Origin: CAWCAW01 sp963714125
GTDB taxonomy: Bacteria; Actinomycetota; Acidimicrobiia; Acidimicrobiales; UBA8190
Length of the DNA stretch: 64,000 bases
NCBI GenBank assembly: GCA_963714125.1
Contig: OY970234.1
Span: 1,426,001 to 1,490,000, forward strand
Reading direction: 5' to 3'
Shown: in pieces, positions 18,155 through 27,341 of the stretch
Position numbering within the stretch: position 1 is the stretch's first letter
Layout: every line of letters starts with the position of its first letter
Position numbers and translations under genes: made by a program
Notes under the pieces: generated by a model
What the model was told of the DNA's origin: nothing
Database searches by the model: none
The model's input: the letters and a program-made list of their open reading frames with translations, nothing else

Positions 18155-19612
18155 GTGAAGGTCTACGAGCGACTGTTCATCGGTGGGGATTGGGTGCCCT
18201 CTTCGGGTACGAACACCATCGAAATCATCAACCCGACCACCGAAGAGGTGGCTGGCAAGGTGCCGGACTCCACCGAGGCCGACATCGACCGGGCCGTGGC
18301 AGCCGCTCGCCAGGCCTTCGACCACGGGCCGTGGCCTCAGATGTCGCCCGTCGAGCGGGCTGCCATTCTCACCAAGGTCAACGACGCCCTGAAGGCCGAC
18401 ATGCAAGGCATCGCCGAGCTCATCTCCACCGAGATGGGCGCGCCGGTGAGCTGGGGGCTTTTTGGCCAGGCCCTCGCCCCGTCCATGATCTTCGACTACT
18501 ACACCGACCTGGCCTCCAAGTACCCCTTCGACGAGCTGAAGGCGGGGCTGCTCGGCTCCGTGCTCGTGGCCAAGGAGCCCGTCGGTGTGGTGGCAGCCAT
18601 CACGCCGTGGAACGTGCCGCTGTTCACGGCCGTGGCCAAGCTGGCCCCGGCCCTCGTGGCCGGTTGCACGGTGGTGTTCAAGCCGTCGCCGGAGACTCCC
18701 CTCGACGCGTTTCGTCTGGCCGAGTTGTTCGAGGAGGCCGGCCTGCCCAAGGGTGTGCTGAGTGTCGTCCCCGCCGGACGTGAGGTGGGCGAGTACCTCG
18801 TCCGCCATCGTGACGTCAACAAGGTGTCGTTCACGGGCTCGACGGTGGCCGGCAAGAAGATCGGTGCCATCTGCGGCGAGCACCTCAAGCGCTTCAGCCT
18901 GGAGCTGGGCGGCAAGTCGGCCGCCATCTTCCTCGACGACGTCAATGTGGCCGAGGCCATTCCTATGCTGATGCCCAACGCGCTGATGAACAACGGCGAG
19001 GCGTGCATCGCCCAGACCCGCATCCTGGCGCCCAGGGACCGTTACCAGGAGGTCGTCGACGCCCTGGTGGAGACGGTGTCGGCCATGAAGGTCGGTGCCG
19101 CCCTTGACCCCACCACGGAGGTGGGTCCGCTGGTGGCTTCCCGCCAGCGTGATCGCGTCGAGGGCTACATCAAGATCGGCCAGGAGGAAGGCGCCAAGGT
19201 CGCCACCGGCGGTGGCCGTCCCGAGGGCATCGACAAGGGCTGGTTCGTTGAGCCCACCGTGTTCGTGGACGTGAACAACTCCATGCGCATCGCCCAGGAG
19301 GAGATCTTCGGCCCCGTACTGGTCGTCATCCCCTACGACGGTGACGCCGAGGCCGTGGCCATCGCCAATGACTCGAGCTACGGGCTGTGCGGCAGTGTGT
19401 GGACCAGCGACAACGACCGCGGCCTCGGTGTGGCCCGCGGCGTGCGCACCGGTACGTACATGATCAACAGCAGCGTTCCCATCGACTTTTCGAGCCCCTT
19501 CGGTGGCTACAAGGAGTCGGGCGTGGGCCGGGAGTTCGGCACCGACGGCTTGGAGCTGTTCCTCGAGCAAAAGACCATCAACCTGCCCGGGGGCTATGAG
19601 CCCAAGCTCTGA
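18155..19612 (+). CDS. NAD(P)-dependent aldehyde dehydrogenase
   Basis: Oxidises an aldehyde to the acid. At 485 residues it is normal for the superfamily. It has the cofactor-binding PWNVPLF region, the glycine-rich FTGSTVAGKKIG, the catalytic Glu in LELGGKS (about residue 252) and the catalytic Cys in NNGEACIAQTR (about 287). The C-terminal FGGYKESGVGREFG is also typical. The GTG start follows a GAGGAGGGG with good spacing. The substrate cannot be told from sequence; similar genes often act in alcohol, sterol or aromatic catabolism. Confidence 0.92.
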   Translation: MKVYERLFIGGDWVPSSGTNTIEIINPTTEEVAGKVPDSTEADIDRAVAAARQAFDHGPWPQMSPVERAAILTKVNDALKADMQGIAELISTEMGAPVSWGLFGQALAPSMIFDYYTDLASKYPFDELKAGLLGSVLVAKEPVGVVAAITPWNVPLFTAVAKLAPALVAGCTVVFKPSPETPLDAFRLAELFEEAGLPKGVLSVVPAGREVGEYLVRHRDVNKVSFTGSTVAGKKIGAICGEHLKRFSLELGGKSAAIFLDDVNVAEAIPMLMPNALMNNGEACIAQTRILAPRDRYQEVVDALVETVSAMKVGAALDPTTEVGPLVASRQRDRVEGYIKIGQEEGAKVATGGGRPEGIDKGWFVEPTVFVDVNNSMRIAQEEIFGPVLVVIPYDGDAEAVAIANDSSYGLCGSVWTSDNDRGLGVARGVRTGTYMINSSVPIDFSSPFGGYKESGVGREFGTDGLELFLEQKTINLPGGYEPKL

Positions 19613-19615
19613 TCA

Positions 19616-20017
19616 CTACATGGGGACAGTGGTGAGTGGAGTATTGGGGGCGCCGGGCAACACCGTCTGAGCGCACTGCTGTCGCAGCGCGCTCACCAGG
19701 TAGGACTCAGGCACACCTCTCGAGCTCTCGGCCAACGTGGCCATGAGCGCCTGCCATTCGGGTGCCTCACCGGCGGCGGTGGCAGCTATGGGCATGGCGT
19801 CGCGTAGCTGCGCCAGCGCTTGGTTCTGATCGGTGGTGGCCGAAGCCTGGGGCGCCGTTAGGGACCGTTGGTACAACGAGAGCGAGTCGTTGACGTGCCC
19901 GCACGCCTGGTGGACGAGGGCAGCAGCGTTGGTGTTGGCACAACCGGCCAAAGCACCCAAGGCAACCAAGGCGACGACGGCCGTTATCCGTCGAAACGTC
20001 GCCCCGCGGACCGTCAC
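19616..20017 (-). CDS. Small lipoprotein, unknown function
   Basis: 133 residues. A basic N-terminus and hydrophobic stretch end in a lipobox LGALAGC, so it is predicted to be lipid-anchored outside the membrane. The mature part is helical with two further cysteines. I placed the start at the GTG that overlaps the stop of the upstream gene (GTGA), because that yields a normal lipoprotein signal; a start 72 bases earlier would not. It converges with the aldehyde dehydrogenase gene, three bases apart. Confidence 0.65.
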   Translation of the reverse strand: MTVRGATFRRITAVVALVALGALAGCANTNAAALVHQACGHVNDSLSLYQRSLTAPQASATTDQNQALAQLRDAMPIAATAAGEAPEWQALMATLAESSRGVPESYLVSALRQQCAQTVLPGAPNTPLTTVPM

Positions 20018-20574
20018 TCGTCGAGCCAACCGGGGGCGGCTTCGAGGAGGAACCGGCTGACGGCCAGGCACCGGTCGAAGACATCGCACAGGAGCTCTTC
20101 GCCGCCGAGGACGCGAGCCAAAGACACCGGGTAGCGGGCCACGATGGACAAGCGGCGCTCGGACGCGTCGGTGGCGGCCGGAAACGAGTCAATGGCAGAT
20201 ACGTCGAGGGGCAGCTCGATGCCCCCCACGCCGGCCAGGTCGATAGCGAGGCGCAAGAGATCGGGGCCGTGGGGCAGCGGTGGAAGTCCCCACGTGAAGG
20301 TGAGGGGAAAGTGGAATTCGTCGGGGGGCTCGACGTCCTCGGGAAGGTCGATGACGGCATCCTCGAAGGACAACAGGGTGCGAGGATCGACTTCGAGCGC
20401 CAAGTGCAAGTCCAGCGGGCCGCCGCAGCCCTCCTCGGGGTGGAGATCGACCTCCCACATCTGGCGCAGCGAGTACGTCTCGACGAAGTGGCGCTCGTCG
20501 TGGACGTGAAAGCCGTGATCCACGGAGTGATCCTTGAGGTCGGCCACGTATCCGGCCACGTCGATGACGGCCAC
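20014..20574 (-). CDS. Hypothetical protein, 186 residues
   Basis: A soluble acidic protein from a GTG start, overlapping the lipoprotein gene by four bases, so the two are probably co-translated. It contains HVHDERHFVETY and a Pro-rich EDVEPPDEFHFPLTF segment. No recognised domain, signal peptide or TM helix. It is divergent from the inositol monophosphatase-family gene, with 70 bases between them that must hold both promoters. Confidence 0.65.
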   Translation of the reverse strand: MAVIDVAGYVADLKDHSVDHGFHVHDERHFVETYSLRQMWEVDLHPEEGCGGPLDLHLALEVDPRTLLSFEDAVIDLPEDVEPPDEFHFPLTFTWGLPPLPHGPDLLRLAIDLAGVGGIELPLDVSAIDSFPAATDASERRLSIVARYPVSLARVLGGEELLCDVFDRCLAVSRFLLEAAPGWLDE

Positions 20575-20644
20575 AGAGCAGAAAGCCTAATGCGCCCGCC
20601 GGCACCGTCCTCCGGCCATCGTCGCAGGCCATTAGGGTCGAGCC

Positions 20645-21400
20645 GTGACCGGCAGCACTGACGAAGATCTCCTGGGCGTGTGCCACCGCATGGTCGACGC
20701 CGTTGTCGAGGCCCTGTCCGGCGTTGTGGACTGGGCCCCGGCGGGGAAACGACCGGGGCAATACGCCATCGATCTTGTGGCCGACGACGCCGCCGTGGCC
20801 GTGTTGACCGAGGCGGGGTTGGGCATCTTGTCCGAGGAAAGCGGACTGCACCGGCCTGGCTCGCCGCTGATGGCGGTGGTCGATCCCGTGGACGGTTCGA
20901 CCAACGCCTCTCGGCGTATCCCGTGGTACGCGTCAAGTGTGTGCGTGGTGGACCAAGACGGTCCGCGCGTGGCGGTGGTGGCCAACTTGGCCACCGGTGT
21001 TCGTTATTGGGCGCGACGCGGTGGCGGCGCATGGCGAGATGGGACCCGGCTGTCTGCGTCGGGATGCAAAGAGCTGCGCCACGCCGTGATCAGCTTGTCG
21101 GGATTCCCGGCCCGTCACTTGGGTTGGTCACAGTTCCGCGCCTTCGGCGCCGCCGCCCTTGATCTGTGCGCGGTGGCGGAGGGGTCGGTGGACGCCTTCA
21201 CGGTCGGGGGCCGGGGCCATCTGGCGTCGTGGGACTATCTGGGCGGGCTGCTCTTGTGCACCGAGGCCGGCGCCCCGGTGGTCGATCTCGAAGGTGGCGA
21301 GTTGGTCACCACCGAGCCCGGGGCTCGGCGGGCCGTGGCCGCGGCCGCCACCCCCGAGTTGTTGAGCGCGCTGGTGGCGGCGGTCAACGGCGGGTCGTAG
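20645..21400 (+). CDS. Inositol monophosphatase-family phosphatase
   Basis: A Mg-dependent sugar or inositol phosphatase of the IMPase superfamily. It has the metal-binding Glu in LSEESG (about residue 62), the signature DPVDGSTNA (about 80-88) and the C-terminal metal motif WDYLGGLLLCTEAGAPV. At 251 residues it is of normal size. The specific substrate (inositol phosphate, histidinol phosphate or PAP) is not resolved. Confidence 0.85.
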   Translation: MTGSTDEDLLGVCHRMVDAVVEALSGVVDWAPAGKRPGQYAIDLVADDAAVAVLTEAGLGILSEESGLHRPGSPLMAVVDPVDGSTNASRRIPWYASSVCVVDQDGPRVAVVANLATGVRYWARRGGGAWRDGTRLSASGCKELRHAVISLSGFPARHLGWSQFRAFGAAALDLCAVAEGSVDAFTVGGRGHLASWDYLGGLLLCTEAGAPVVDLEGGELVTTEPGARRAVAAAATPELLSALVAAVNGGS

Positions 21401-21413
21401 GCCGCCGGGGACC

Positions 21414-21620
21414 ATGGCCTCCAAACGCCGGGTGCGCCGACAAGACGAGCCGCGCCGTACCCGCTTGTCCCACTGGCGCGCCGACGGACAGCCCAAGACG
21501 CGCTACACCAGCGAACAAGACGCCAATCGCGCTGCGTTCCAGTACCGCCTCGACCATGGGGGGGATCTCGGTGCGTACAGCTGTGAGTTCTGCGGTGGCT
21601 GGCATCTCGGTAGTTCGTGA
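21414..21620 (+). CDS. Small basic protein with a C-terminal CxxC...H motif
   Basis: 68 residues, very basic in the N-terminal half (RRVRRQDEPRRTR), ending in YSCEFCGGWHLG, a possible metal-binding knuckle. The ATG lies 14 bases after the phosphatase stop. I do not recognise a named family; a nucleic-acid-binding role is only a guess from its charge. Confidence 0.55.
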   Translation: MASKRRVRRQDEPRRTRLSHWRADGQPKTRYTSEQDANRAAFQYRLDHGGDLGAYSCEFCGGWHLGSS

Positions 21621-21632
21621 CGGGCCAGACTT

Positions 21633-22037
21633 ATGCGCATGGCTGAGGGCACTGCCGATCTGGGCACTCCATTTCAATCCTGGCTGGGACTGCACTGGAC
21701 GATCATTGACAAAGACGCCGGGATCGTGGCTGTCGAGATGGATATGCGAGACGACCTGCGGGGACCGGTCGGCTCGCTCGAGGGCGGCGTGGTCTCCACT
21801 TTGGCTGACGTGGCCGGTGCTACCGCCATCGCCGTACAGGTCGGCCTGGTGGCTACGGAGCACATGGCCCTTTCCTTTTTGGCGCCGGGGCGAGTGGGGC
21901 CCATTCGGGCCACCGCCAACGCGTTGCGTGTGGGCAAACACGATGGCGTGGCCGAGGTGCGAGTGATCGACACCGGCAAGGACAACCGGCTGATGGCAGT
22001 GGCAACGGTGACGGTGCGGGTGCTCGACAGAGGGTGA
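21633..22037 (+). CDS. PaaI-type hotdog-fold thioesterase
   Basis: 134 residues with a single hotdog domain. It carries the family pattern GSLEGGVVSTLADVAGATA, in which the Gly-Gly turn and Asp are the usual active-site elements, and a later MALSFLAPGRVGPI strand. It probably hydrolyses an acyl- or aryl-CoA thioester. Its stop overlaps the start of the downstream transporter gene. A second ATG six bases later is an equally possible start. Confidence 0.85.
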   Translation: MRMAEGTADLGTPFQSWLGLHWTIIDKDAGIVAVEMDMRDDLRGPVGSLEGGVVSTLADVAGATAIAVQVGLVATEHMALSFLAPGRVGPIRATANALRVGKHDGVAEVRVIDTGKDNRLMAVATVTVRVLDRG

Positions 22038-23704
22038 TGATGACCTCACGCCTGGGTACGGTCATCGTGGAGTTCCGTGCCGCCTTCCGAAATCGGGAGT
22101 TACGCAGAGTCGGGCTCGCCTACTCCCTGTTCGGAGCGGCGGAGTTCGGCACCTGGATCACGCTCTTGGTCTTCGCGTACGGGCACGGCGGAGCCAGCAC
22201 CAGCACCTTGATGGTGATCGTTCAGGTCATCCCGTGTATGGCCATCGGTCCCTTCGTGGGTGCCTTGGCCGATCGTCGACGCCCGAGTCGTGTGCTGTGC
22301 GCCGCCTATGCGGTGCAAGCGCTGTCGCTCGGAGCCATGGCCCTGTCCATGGGCCTCGGTGCCCCCGCTCTGGTCGTGTTCGTTTTGGCGCCGCTCACGT
22401 CGCTCAGTCTCTCGGTGTCGCGACCGCCGCAGGCGGCACTGCTTCCTGCCATCGTGCGCACGCCTGATGAACTCATCGCCGCCAACGTCATGACGGGCTG
22501 GACGTACGCCGGCGCCGCCCTGGTGGGCCCGGCTCTCGCGGGTGTCTTGCTGGGGTGGCGGGGGCCCGGTCTGGCGGTGGCGGCCATGGCGGCCATGGCC
22601 GTCGTGGCCACCGTGCTGGTGGCACCGGTGGCCGGCCCCGCCGCCGCCATTTCGTCCGCGATCGAAAGCGAGCATGTGGTCTCCGTCGGCAAGGCCACCT
22701 GGGGCAACGTGTCGGTGGCGCTGCACAACCGGCAGATCAGAGTTCTGCTGGTACTGCATACCTTTTATTACGTGCTCATCGGCGCCCTCGACGTGCTCTG
22801 TGTCGTGCTGGCGCTCAACTACCTCCACATAGGCTCAGGAGGGCCGGGATTCTTGAACGCCGCACTGGGCGGCGGCGCATTGCTCTCTGGATTCGTCACC
22901 GTATTTGTGGTGGGCCGGCGTCACCTGGCCCGGACGCTCACCGTCGCCCTGTTGCTTGCCGTGGTGGCGCTGGCATTGATTGGGGCGCTTCCCAACGTCG
23001 CTCCCGTCATCGTTCTCATCGGCACCGTGGGGCTGGCCGGAGCCGTCTTCGAAGTCACGGGGCACACCCTGTTGCAGCGTTCGGCGCCTTCGGATGCCAT
23101 CGCCGGATCGTTTTCGATCTTGGAGGCCCTCATGGACTTCGGCCTTGCTTTGGGTGCCGTGCTCGTTCGTATTGCCATCGGCATCGGCGGCGTCAAGGCC
23201 GCGCTCTTTGCTCCGGCGGTGGTGGCGGTTGTCGTCATGGCCTTGTTGTGGTCACGCCTGAGCAAAATCGACTCATCGGCGACGGTGCCTCAGGTCGAGA
23301 TCCAACTATTGCGTTCGATCTCCATTTTCGCGGCCCTGCCCGCCCCAGCACTGGAAGCAGTGGCCCGGGACCTCGAGCCGCTGGCGGTAGCACAAGGAAC
23401 CGTCGTGATCACCCAAGGGGAACCCGGCGATTGCTACTACGCCGTAGCGGGTGGCGAGCTGACCATCTGCCGAGATGACGAGCTTGTGGGGTTGGTGTCG
23501 CGAGGACAGGGATTCGGTGAGTTGGCCCTCATCCGCGACATTCCTCGTCAGGCCACCGTGACGGCATCGACTGATGCCTCGCTCTTTACGCTGCACAAGG
23601 AGCCGTTCGTCCGAGCGGTGACGGGCCATGCCACGGCCACCAGGGCTGTGACGTCCATCGTGACCGAATATCTGGGCGATGAGACCGTGGACGGATCGGA
23701 TTAA
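22034..23704 (+). CDS. MFS transporter with C-terminal cyclic-nucleotide-binding domain
   Basis: 556 residues. Residues 1-415 form a major facilitator of about 12 TM helices, with the loop 2-3 type motif GALADRRRPSR. Residues about 430-545 form a cNMP-binding domain with GDCYYAVAGGEL and the phosphate-binding cassette GQGFGELALIRDIPRQAT, where the Glu and Arg that contact the cyclic nucleotide are present. This suggests a permease gated by cAMP or cGMP. A two-domain cyclase gene lies 8 kb upstream. The transported substrate is unknown. Confidence 0.85.
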   Translation: MMMTSRLGTVIVEFRAAFRNRELRRVGLAYSLFGAAEFGTWITLLVFAYGHGGASTSTLMVIVQVIPCMAIGPFVGALADRRRPSRVLCAAYAVQALSLGAMALSMGLGAPALVVFVLAPLTSLSLSVSRPPQAALLPAIVRTPDELIAANVMTGWTYAGAALVGPALAGVLLGWRGPGLAVAAMAAMAVVATVLVAPVAGPAAAISSAIESEHVVSVGKATWGNVSVALHNRQIRVLLVLHTFYYVLIGALDVLCVVLALNYLHIGSGGPGFLNAALGGGALLSGFVTVFVVGRRHLARTLTVALLLAVVALALIGALPNVAPVIVLIGTVGLAGAVFEVTGHTLLQRSAPSDAIAGSFSILEALMDFGLALGAVLVRIAIGIGGVKAALFAPAVVAVVVMALLWSRLSKIDSSATVPQVEIQLLRSISIFAALPAPALEAVARDLEPLAVAQGTVVITQGEPGDCYYAVAGGELTICRDDELVGLVSRGQGFGELALIRDIPRQATVTASTDASLFTLHKEPFVRAVTGHATATRAVTSIVTEYLGDETVDGSD

Positions 23705-23714
23705 TCTCTGCTCC

Positions 23715-25451
23715 GTGCGCAGATGGGGAAGGTCACGCCGGCTCATTGTTGCCTTTGGTCTCGCCGTCGCCACCATCGCCTACGGGTGGGCGGCGGCCGG
23801 TCCGGGCAGTGCCGACCCCGCTCTCTCCATCGCCATTTCCGGAAACCATTTCGTCAACGGTGCCGGCCAGACGATCCGGCTGCTCGGCGTCAACGCGCCC
23901 AGCACCGAGTACGCCTGCGATGAAGGATGGGGCTATTCCTCCCAGCCCTTGACCGAGGCCACCGCCCAAGGCATCGCATCGTGGCATGCCGATGCCGTGC
24001 GGGTTCCCTTGAACGAGGACTGCTGGCTCGGACTGAATGGACAGCCGTCGTACGGCACCCAAGCGGGCTACCAACAGGCCATCGAGTCTTGGGTGGCGGA
24101 TCTGAACGCGGCGGGGCTGTACGTCATCCTCGATTTGCACTGGAGCGCCCCCGGGACTCTCGACGCCGATGGCCAGAGGCCCATGCCCGATGATCACTCG
24201 GTGGCCTTTTGGACTTCGGTGGCGTCCACCTTCAAGGACAACCCGGCCGTCGTATTCGACGCATTCAACGAGCCCTATTCTCCGGCCGCCAATGGGGACT
24301 CCGCGCTCGCCGTGAGTTGGTCGTGTTGGCGCAACGGCGGATGTTCGGTTCCGGTCGCCAGCGACGGCAGCACCGTCGATGACAGCGACACCTACGTGGC
24401 CGTCGGGATGCAGGCCCTCGTGAGCGCCATCCGGGCCACCGGGGCCAGTCAGCCCATTGTTGTTGGTGGCCTGAGCTACGCCAATGACCTCAGTGGTTGG
24501 ATCGCCAACGAACCATCCGACCCCGACCACCAGCTGGCGGCGTCGTTCCACAACTACTACGGGGAATCGTGCGACAGCGCCGCCTGCTGGAACAGCACCA
24601 TCGCCAGCGTGGCCGCCGACGTGCCCGTGGTCACCGGTGAGTTCGATCAAGGCTACGACTGCGCGGAGCCTCCGACATCGCCTTCGAGCCTGACGACCTT
24701 CGATCAGACCTTCATGAACTGGGCCGATCAGAACGGTGTCAGTTACCTGGCGTGGGGTTGGTGGGTGCTCGGGAATACGACCACCAGTTGCAGCGCACTG
24801 GGGGGTGGGGGTGATAACTACGCATTGATCTCCGATTACTCAGGCACCGCTGTGTCGCCCGACGGCCTCAATCTCTTTCTGCACCTCGCCGCACTGTCCT
24901 CGCCACCCACCTTGCAGGTCACCACGGCGTCGGTTCCGACCGGAGCCGTAAAGGCGAAGTACACCACGGCTCTGGCCGCCGATGATGGAAACGCTCCCTA
25001 CACGTGGTCGTTGTCATCAGGAAGTTTGCCCCGAGGCGTTGTTATGACATCGGCCGGCGAGATCACCGGGAAGCCCAAGGTGGGAGGGTCTTTCCCGTTC
25101 ACAGCCGAAGTCGAGGACACGTCGACGGCAACCCATACACAGGAGACCGCCAGGCGCGCTCTGACGCTGACGGTTTCGCAATCGACACCGACGATCACCG
25201 CAATCCGTCCCGACTCCGGACCTGTCGCCGGGGGCAGGCGAGTCACGATTATCGGGTCGTCTTTGGAAGGGATCACGTCGGTCAGCTTCGGAGGAACTCC
25301 CGCCACGAGTGTGACGGTGAACGCAGCCGGCACTCGGGTGCACGCCAGGGTTCCGGCCGCGGAGGCTTCGGGTACGGTCCTCATCACGGTGACGACACCG
25401 GGAGGCATCAACGCGGCAACGCCGGCTTCTTCTTTCACCTATGTGGGGTGA
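23715..25451 (+). CDS. Secreted glycoside hydrolase family 5 (cellulase-like) with Ig-like and IPT/TIG domains
   Basis: 578 residues. A signal peptide ends near GSADP. The catalytic barrel has the acid/base Glu in VFDAFNEPYS (about residue 193) and the probable nucleophile Glu in VVTGEFDQGY. The C-terminal third carries a putative Ig domain (GNAPYTWSLSSGSLP) and an IPT/TIG domain (IRPDSGPVAGGRRVTIIGSSL). It likely cuts beta-1,4-glucan or a related glycan outside the cell. I chose the GTG at 23715, 11 bases after the transporter stop, because earlier in-frame codons would overlap that gene. Confidence 0.85.
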   Translation: MRRWGRSRRLIVAFGLAVATIAYGWAAAGPGSADPALSIAISGNHFVNGAGQTIRLLGVNAPSTEYACDEGWGYSSQPLTEATAQGIASWHADAVRVPLNEDCWLGLNGQPSYGTQAGYQQAIESWVADLNAAGLYVILDLHWSAPGTLDADGQRPMPDDHSVAFWTSVASTFKDNPAVVFDAFNEPYSPAANGDSALAVSWSCWRNGGCSVPVASDGSTVDDSDTYVAVGMQALVSAIRATGASQPIVVGGLSYANDLSGWIANEPSDPDHQLAASFHNYYGESCDSAACWNSTIASVAADVPVVTGEFDQGYDCAEPPTSPSSLTTFDQTFMNWADQNGVSYLAWGWWVLGNTTTSCSALGGGGDNYALISDYSGTAVSPDGLNLFLHLAALSSPPTLQVTTASVPTGAVKAKYTTALAADDGNAPYTWSLSSGSLPRGVVMTSAGEITGKPKVGGSFPFTAEVEDTSTATHTQETARRALTLTVSQSTPTITAIRPDSGPVAGGRRVTIIGSSLEGITSVSFGGTPATSVTVNAAGTRVHARVPAAEASGTVLITVTTPGGINAATPASSFTYVG

Positions 25452-25573
25452 AACGTGGCGAGGTCGAAAGAGCAGCGTGACCAAGGTTATGCGACCAATC
25501 GTGCGACCGAGGTTGGCTGTCGGTAGTGCCGGAAAGGTCACCATAAGATGCTGACCTTGTACTTTGTTCACGC

Positions 25574-25647
25574 GGGCGCTTAGCTCAGTTGGTTAGAGCA
25601 GCTGGCTTACAACCAGCAGGTCGGGGGTTCGAGTCCCTCAGCGCCCA
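25574..25647 (+). tRNA. tRNA-Val (TAC)
   Basis: A complete cloverleaf: acceptor GGGCGCT/AGCGCCC, D-arm GCTC...GAGC, anticodon stem GCTGG/CCAGC around CTTACAA (anticodon TAC), T-loop TTCGAGT, discriminator A. CCA is not encoded. Its 3' 46 bases belong to the left attachment repeat of the downstream island. Confidence 0.97.
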
Positions 25648-25649
25648 CT
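25602..25649 (+). repeat. Left attachment repeat (attL core)
   Basis: A 48-base segment from the anticodon stem of tRNA-Val to two bases past the discriminator, identical to 61395-61442. Integration here keeps the tRNA intact, because the element supplies the same 3' end. Confidence 0.92.
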
Positions 25650-25749
25650 GACCTGGGTATGTGCGAAATTAGAGCGGTCGCGGCGTGCACGACAGCACTC
25701 ACCGAGCAGATAAGTTCCAAGATGCACATCTGCTTAGGAAGGATTCGCC

Positions 25750-26679
25750 ATGACGACAATCGAGAAGTACCGCACCACTCACCTGGAGCCGAACGACATC
25801 GGGCTCTTGTTGCGTGGGTACACGTTGAGCCTTCGTGCCCGCAACCGGTCGCCTCGGACTGTCACGAGCTACGTCCAGACGGTCGAGATCTTCCGTACAT
25901 TCCTGGTGGACGCCGGTCTGCCAACGACGGCGAGTGAAATCATCCGTGAACACGTCGAAGCCTTCGTGGCTGATCAGCTCGACAGGTGGCGTCCGAAAAC
26001 GGCACAGGTACGGTACGGCGACCTCCGTCAGTTCTTCAACTGGTGTTCAAGGGAGGGTGAAGTACCAACTCACCCCATGGAGTTGATGAAGCCGCCCACC
26101 GTGCCCGAGGTCCCCGTGCCGGTGGTCAGCGACGAAGACCTGGTCAAGTTGCTGAAAGCGTGCGACGGAACAGGATTTGACGACCGACGAGATGTAGCTC
26201 TCCTGCGGGTGTTGGCTGACTGCGGTCTCCGCCTCGCCGAACTTACGCATCTGGGCCTTGATGACGTGGATTTCGAATTGCAGGTTGTGGTTGTCCTAGG
26301 AAAGGGAAAGCGGCCGCGCTCAGTACCGTTTGGCACAAAGACAGGCCAGGCAATTGACCGCTATCTCCGGGTTCGATCTGGTCATTCATGGGCTACCTCA
26401 CCATCCCTCTGGCTCGGGTCACGGGGGCCACTCAAGGATTCCGGTGTGGCGCAGCTCCTCCGACGCCGGTGTACGAAGGCGGGTATTGCTCAGCTTCATC
26501 CTCACCAACTCCGCCATACCGCTGCGCATACGTGGTTGTCCATGGGGGGCAACGAGGGAGATGCCATGCGTATCTTTGGATGGCGATCAAGACAGATGCT
26601 CAATCGGTATGGGGCCAGTGCCGCTGACGAACGAGCGCGAGACGCGTACCGGCGCCTTGCGCCCGGAGACCGGCTCTAG
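25750..26679 (+). CDS. int: Tyrosine recombinase (island integrase)
   Basis: A 309-residue phage-type integrase. The N-terminal SAM-like core-binding domain (about residues 15-100) contains NRSPRTVTSYVQT. The catalytic domain has Arg in CGLRLAEL (about 161), HPHQLRHTAAH (about 250-260), the second His replaced by Trp in IFGWRS, and the nucleophile Tyr in LNRYG (about 287). An AGGAAGG precedes the ATG. Placed beside the tRNA-Val att repeat, it most likely catalyses insertion and excision of the island. Confidence 0.93.
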   Translation: MTTIEKYRTTHLEPNDIGLLLRGYTLSLRARNRSPRTVTSYVQTVEIFRTFLVDAGLPTTASEIIREHVEAFVADQLDRWRPKTAQVRYGDLRQFFNWCSREGEVPTHPMELMKPPTVPEVPVPVVSDEDLVKLLKACDGTGFDDRRDVALLRVLADCGLRLAELTHLGLDDVDFELQVVVVLGKGKRPRSVPFGTKTGQAIDRYLRVRSGHSWATSPSLWLGSRGPLKDSGVAQLLRRRCTKAGIAQLHPHQLRHTAAHTWLSMGGNEGDAMRIFGWRSRQMLNRYGASAADERARDAYRRLAPGDRL

Positions 26680-26681
26680 TC

Positions 26682-27224
26682 ATGACCCTGCCACCCGAGG
26701 TGTGGGCCTCTGACCCGGAAGCATTGCAGGCTCTCGAAACGTTCGAGGACGGGGTCGAGTATGGGGCTGTGCCAATAGCTGAGATCAGATGCATGGGCGG
26801 CCATGGTTCCACTGGAAAATCGAGCCGCGTGGTCGCCGACGTGTGGATGACCCGGCGGGATTCACTCGTGGAAGAGCGAGTGATTCGTGTTTTCTACTGG
26901 CCCGACGGGCTCCGCTCGCGGACCAAAACCAACAGGAAGGCGATGTACCTATTCCTGGACAAGGCGGGTGACCTCGGACTGTTCAGTTGTGCAGAGCATG
27001 GGACCTGGCAGTTCGATCTTCGGGAGGTCCGACGACAAGTGAATGAGAGATACCCGGCTTTTCACAAGGTGATAGTGCCCGTGTGGCCACGCGGCACCTC
27101 GGCCCCTCACCCGCGCATACCGATTGCTCCCGTCGGCGACCTCACGGCGGAAGAGACGTGGGCGCTGAGGCAGTTGGTGAAAAAGGAGGTCCGCGGCCGA
27201 AGCCGGCAACAGGGTCGCCGGTAG
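26682..27224 (+). CDS. Unknown island protein, 180 residues
   Basis: The ATG lies two bases after the integrase stop, so it is probably co-expressed with it. The protein is soluble with mixed charge. It contains GLFSCAEHGTWQFDLREV and a basic C-terminus (KKEVRGRSRQQGRR) that could bind nucleic acid. No recognised domain. Its tight coupling to int suggests a role in island mobility, but that is inference only. Confidence 0.65.
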   Translation: MTLPPEVWASDPEALQALETFEDGVEYGAVPIAEIRCMGGHGSTGKSSRVVADVWMTRRDSLVEERVIRVFYWPDGLRSRTKTNRKAMYLFLDKAGDLGLFSCAEHGTWQFDLREVRRQVNERYPAFHKVIVPVWPRGTSAPHPRIPIAPVGDLTAEETWALRQLVKKEVRGRSRQQGRR

Positions 27225-27341
27225 GTACCAACGAGCGGTATGCTTGGGCTCTGAAGTAGTCCGCGTAGCCGGACCGCCCGCCGCCAGGCAACCAGACACC
27301 CGATGGGCAGGGATAGATCCTTTCAGGAGGACTATTCCGTC

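Noticed and set aside
17990..19570. 526-codon minus-strand frame opposite the aldehyde dehydrogenase
   Set aside because: Shadow frame; the plus strand has all catalytic motifs.
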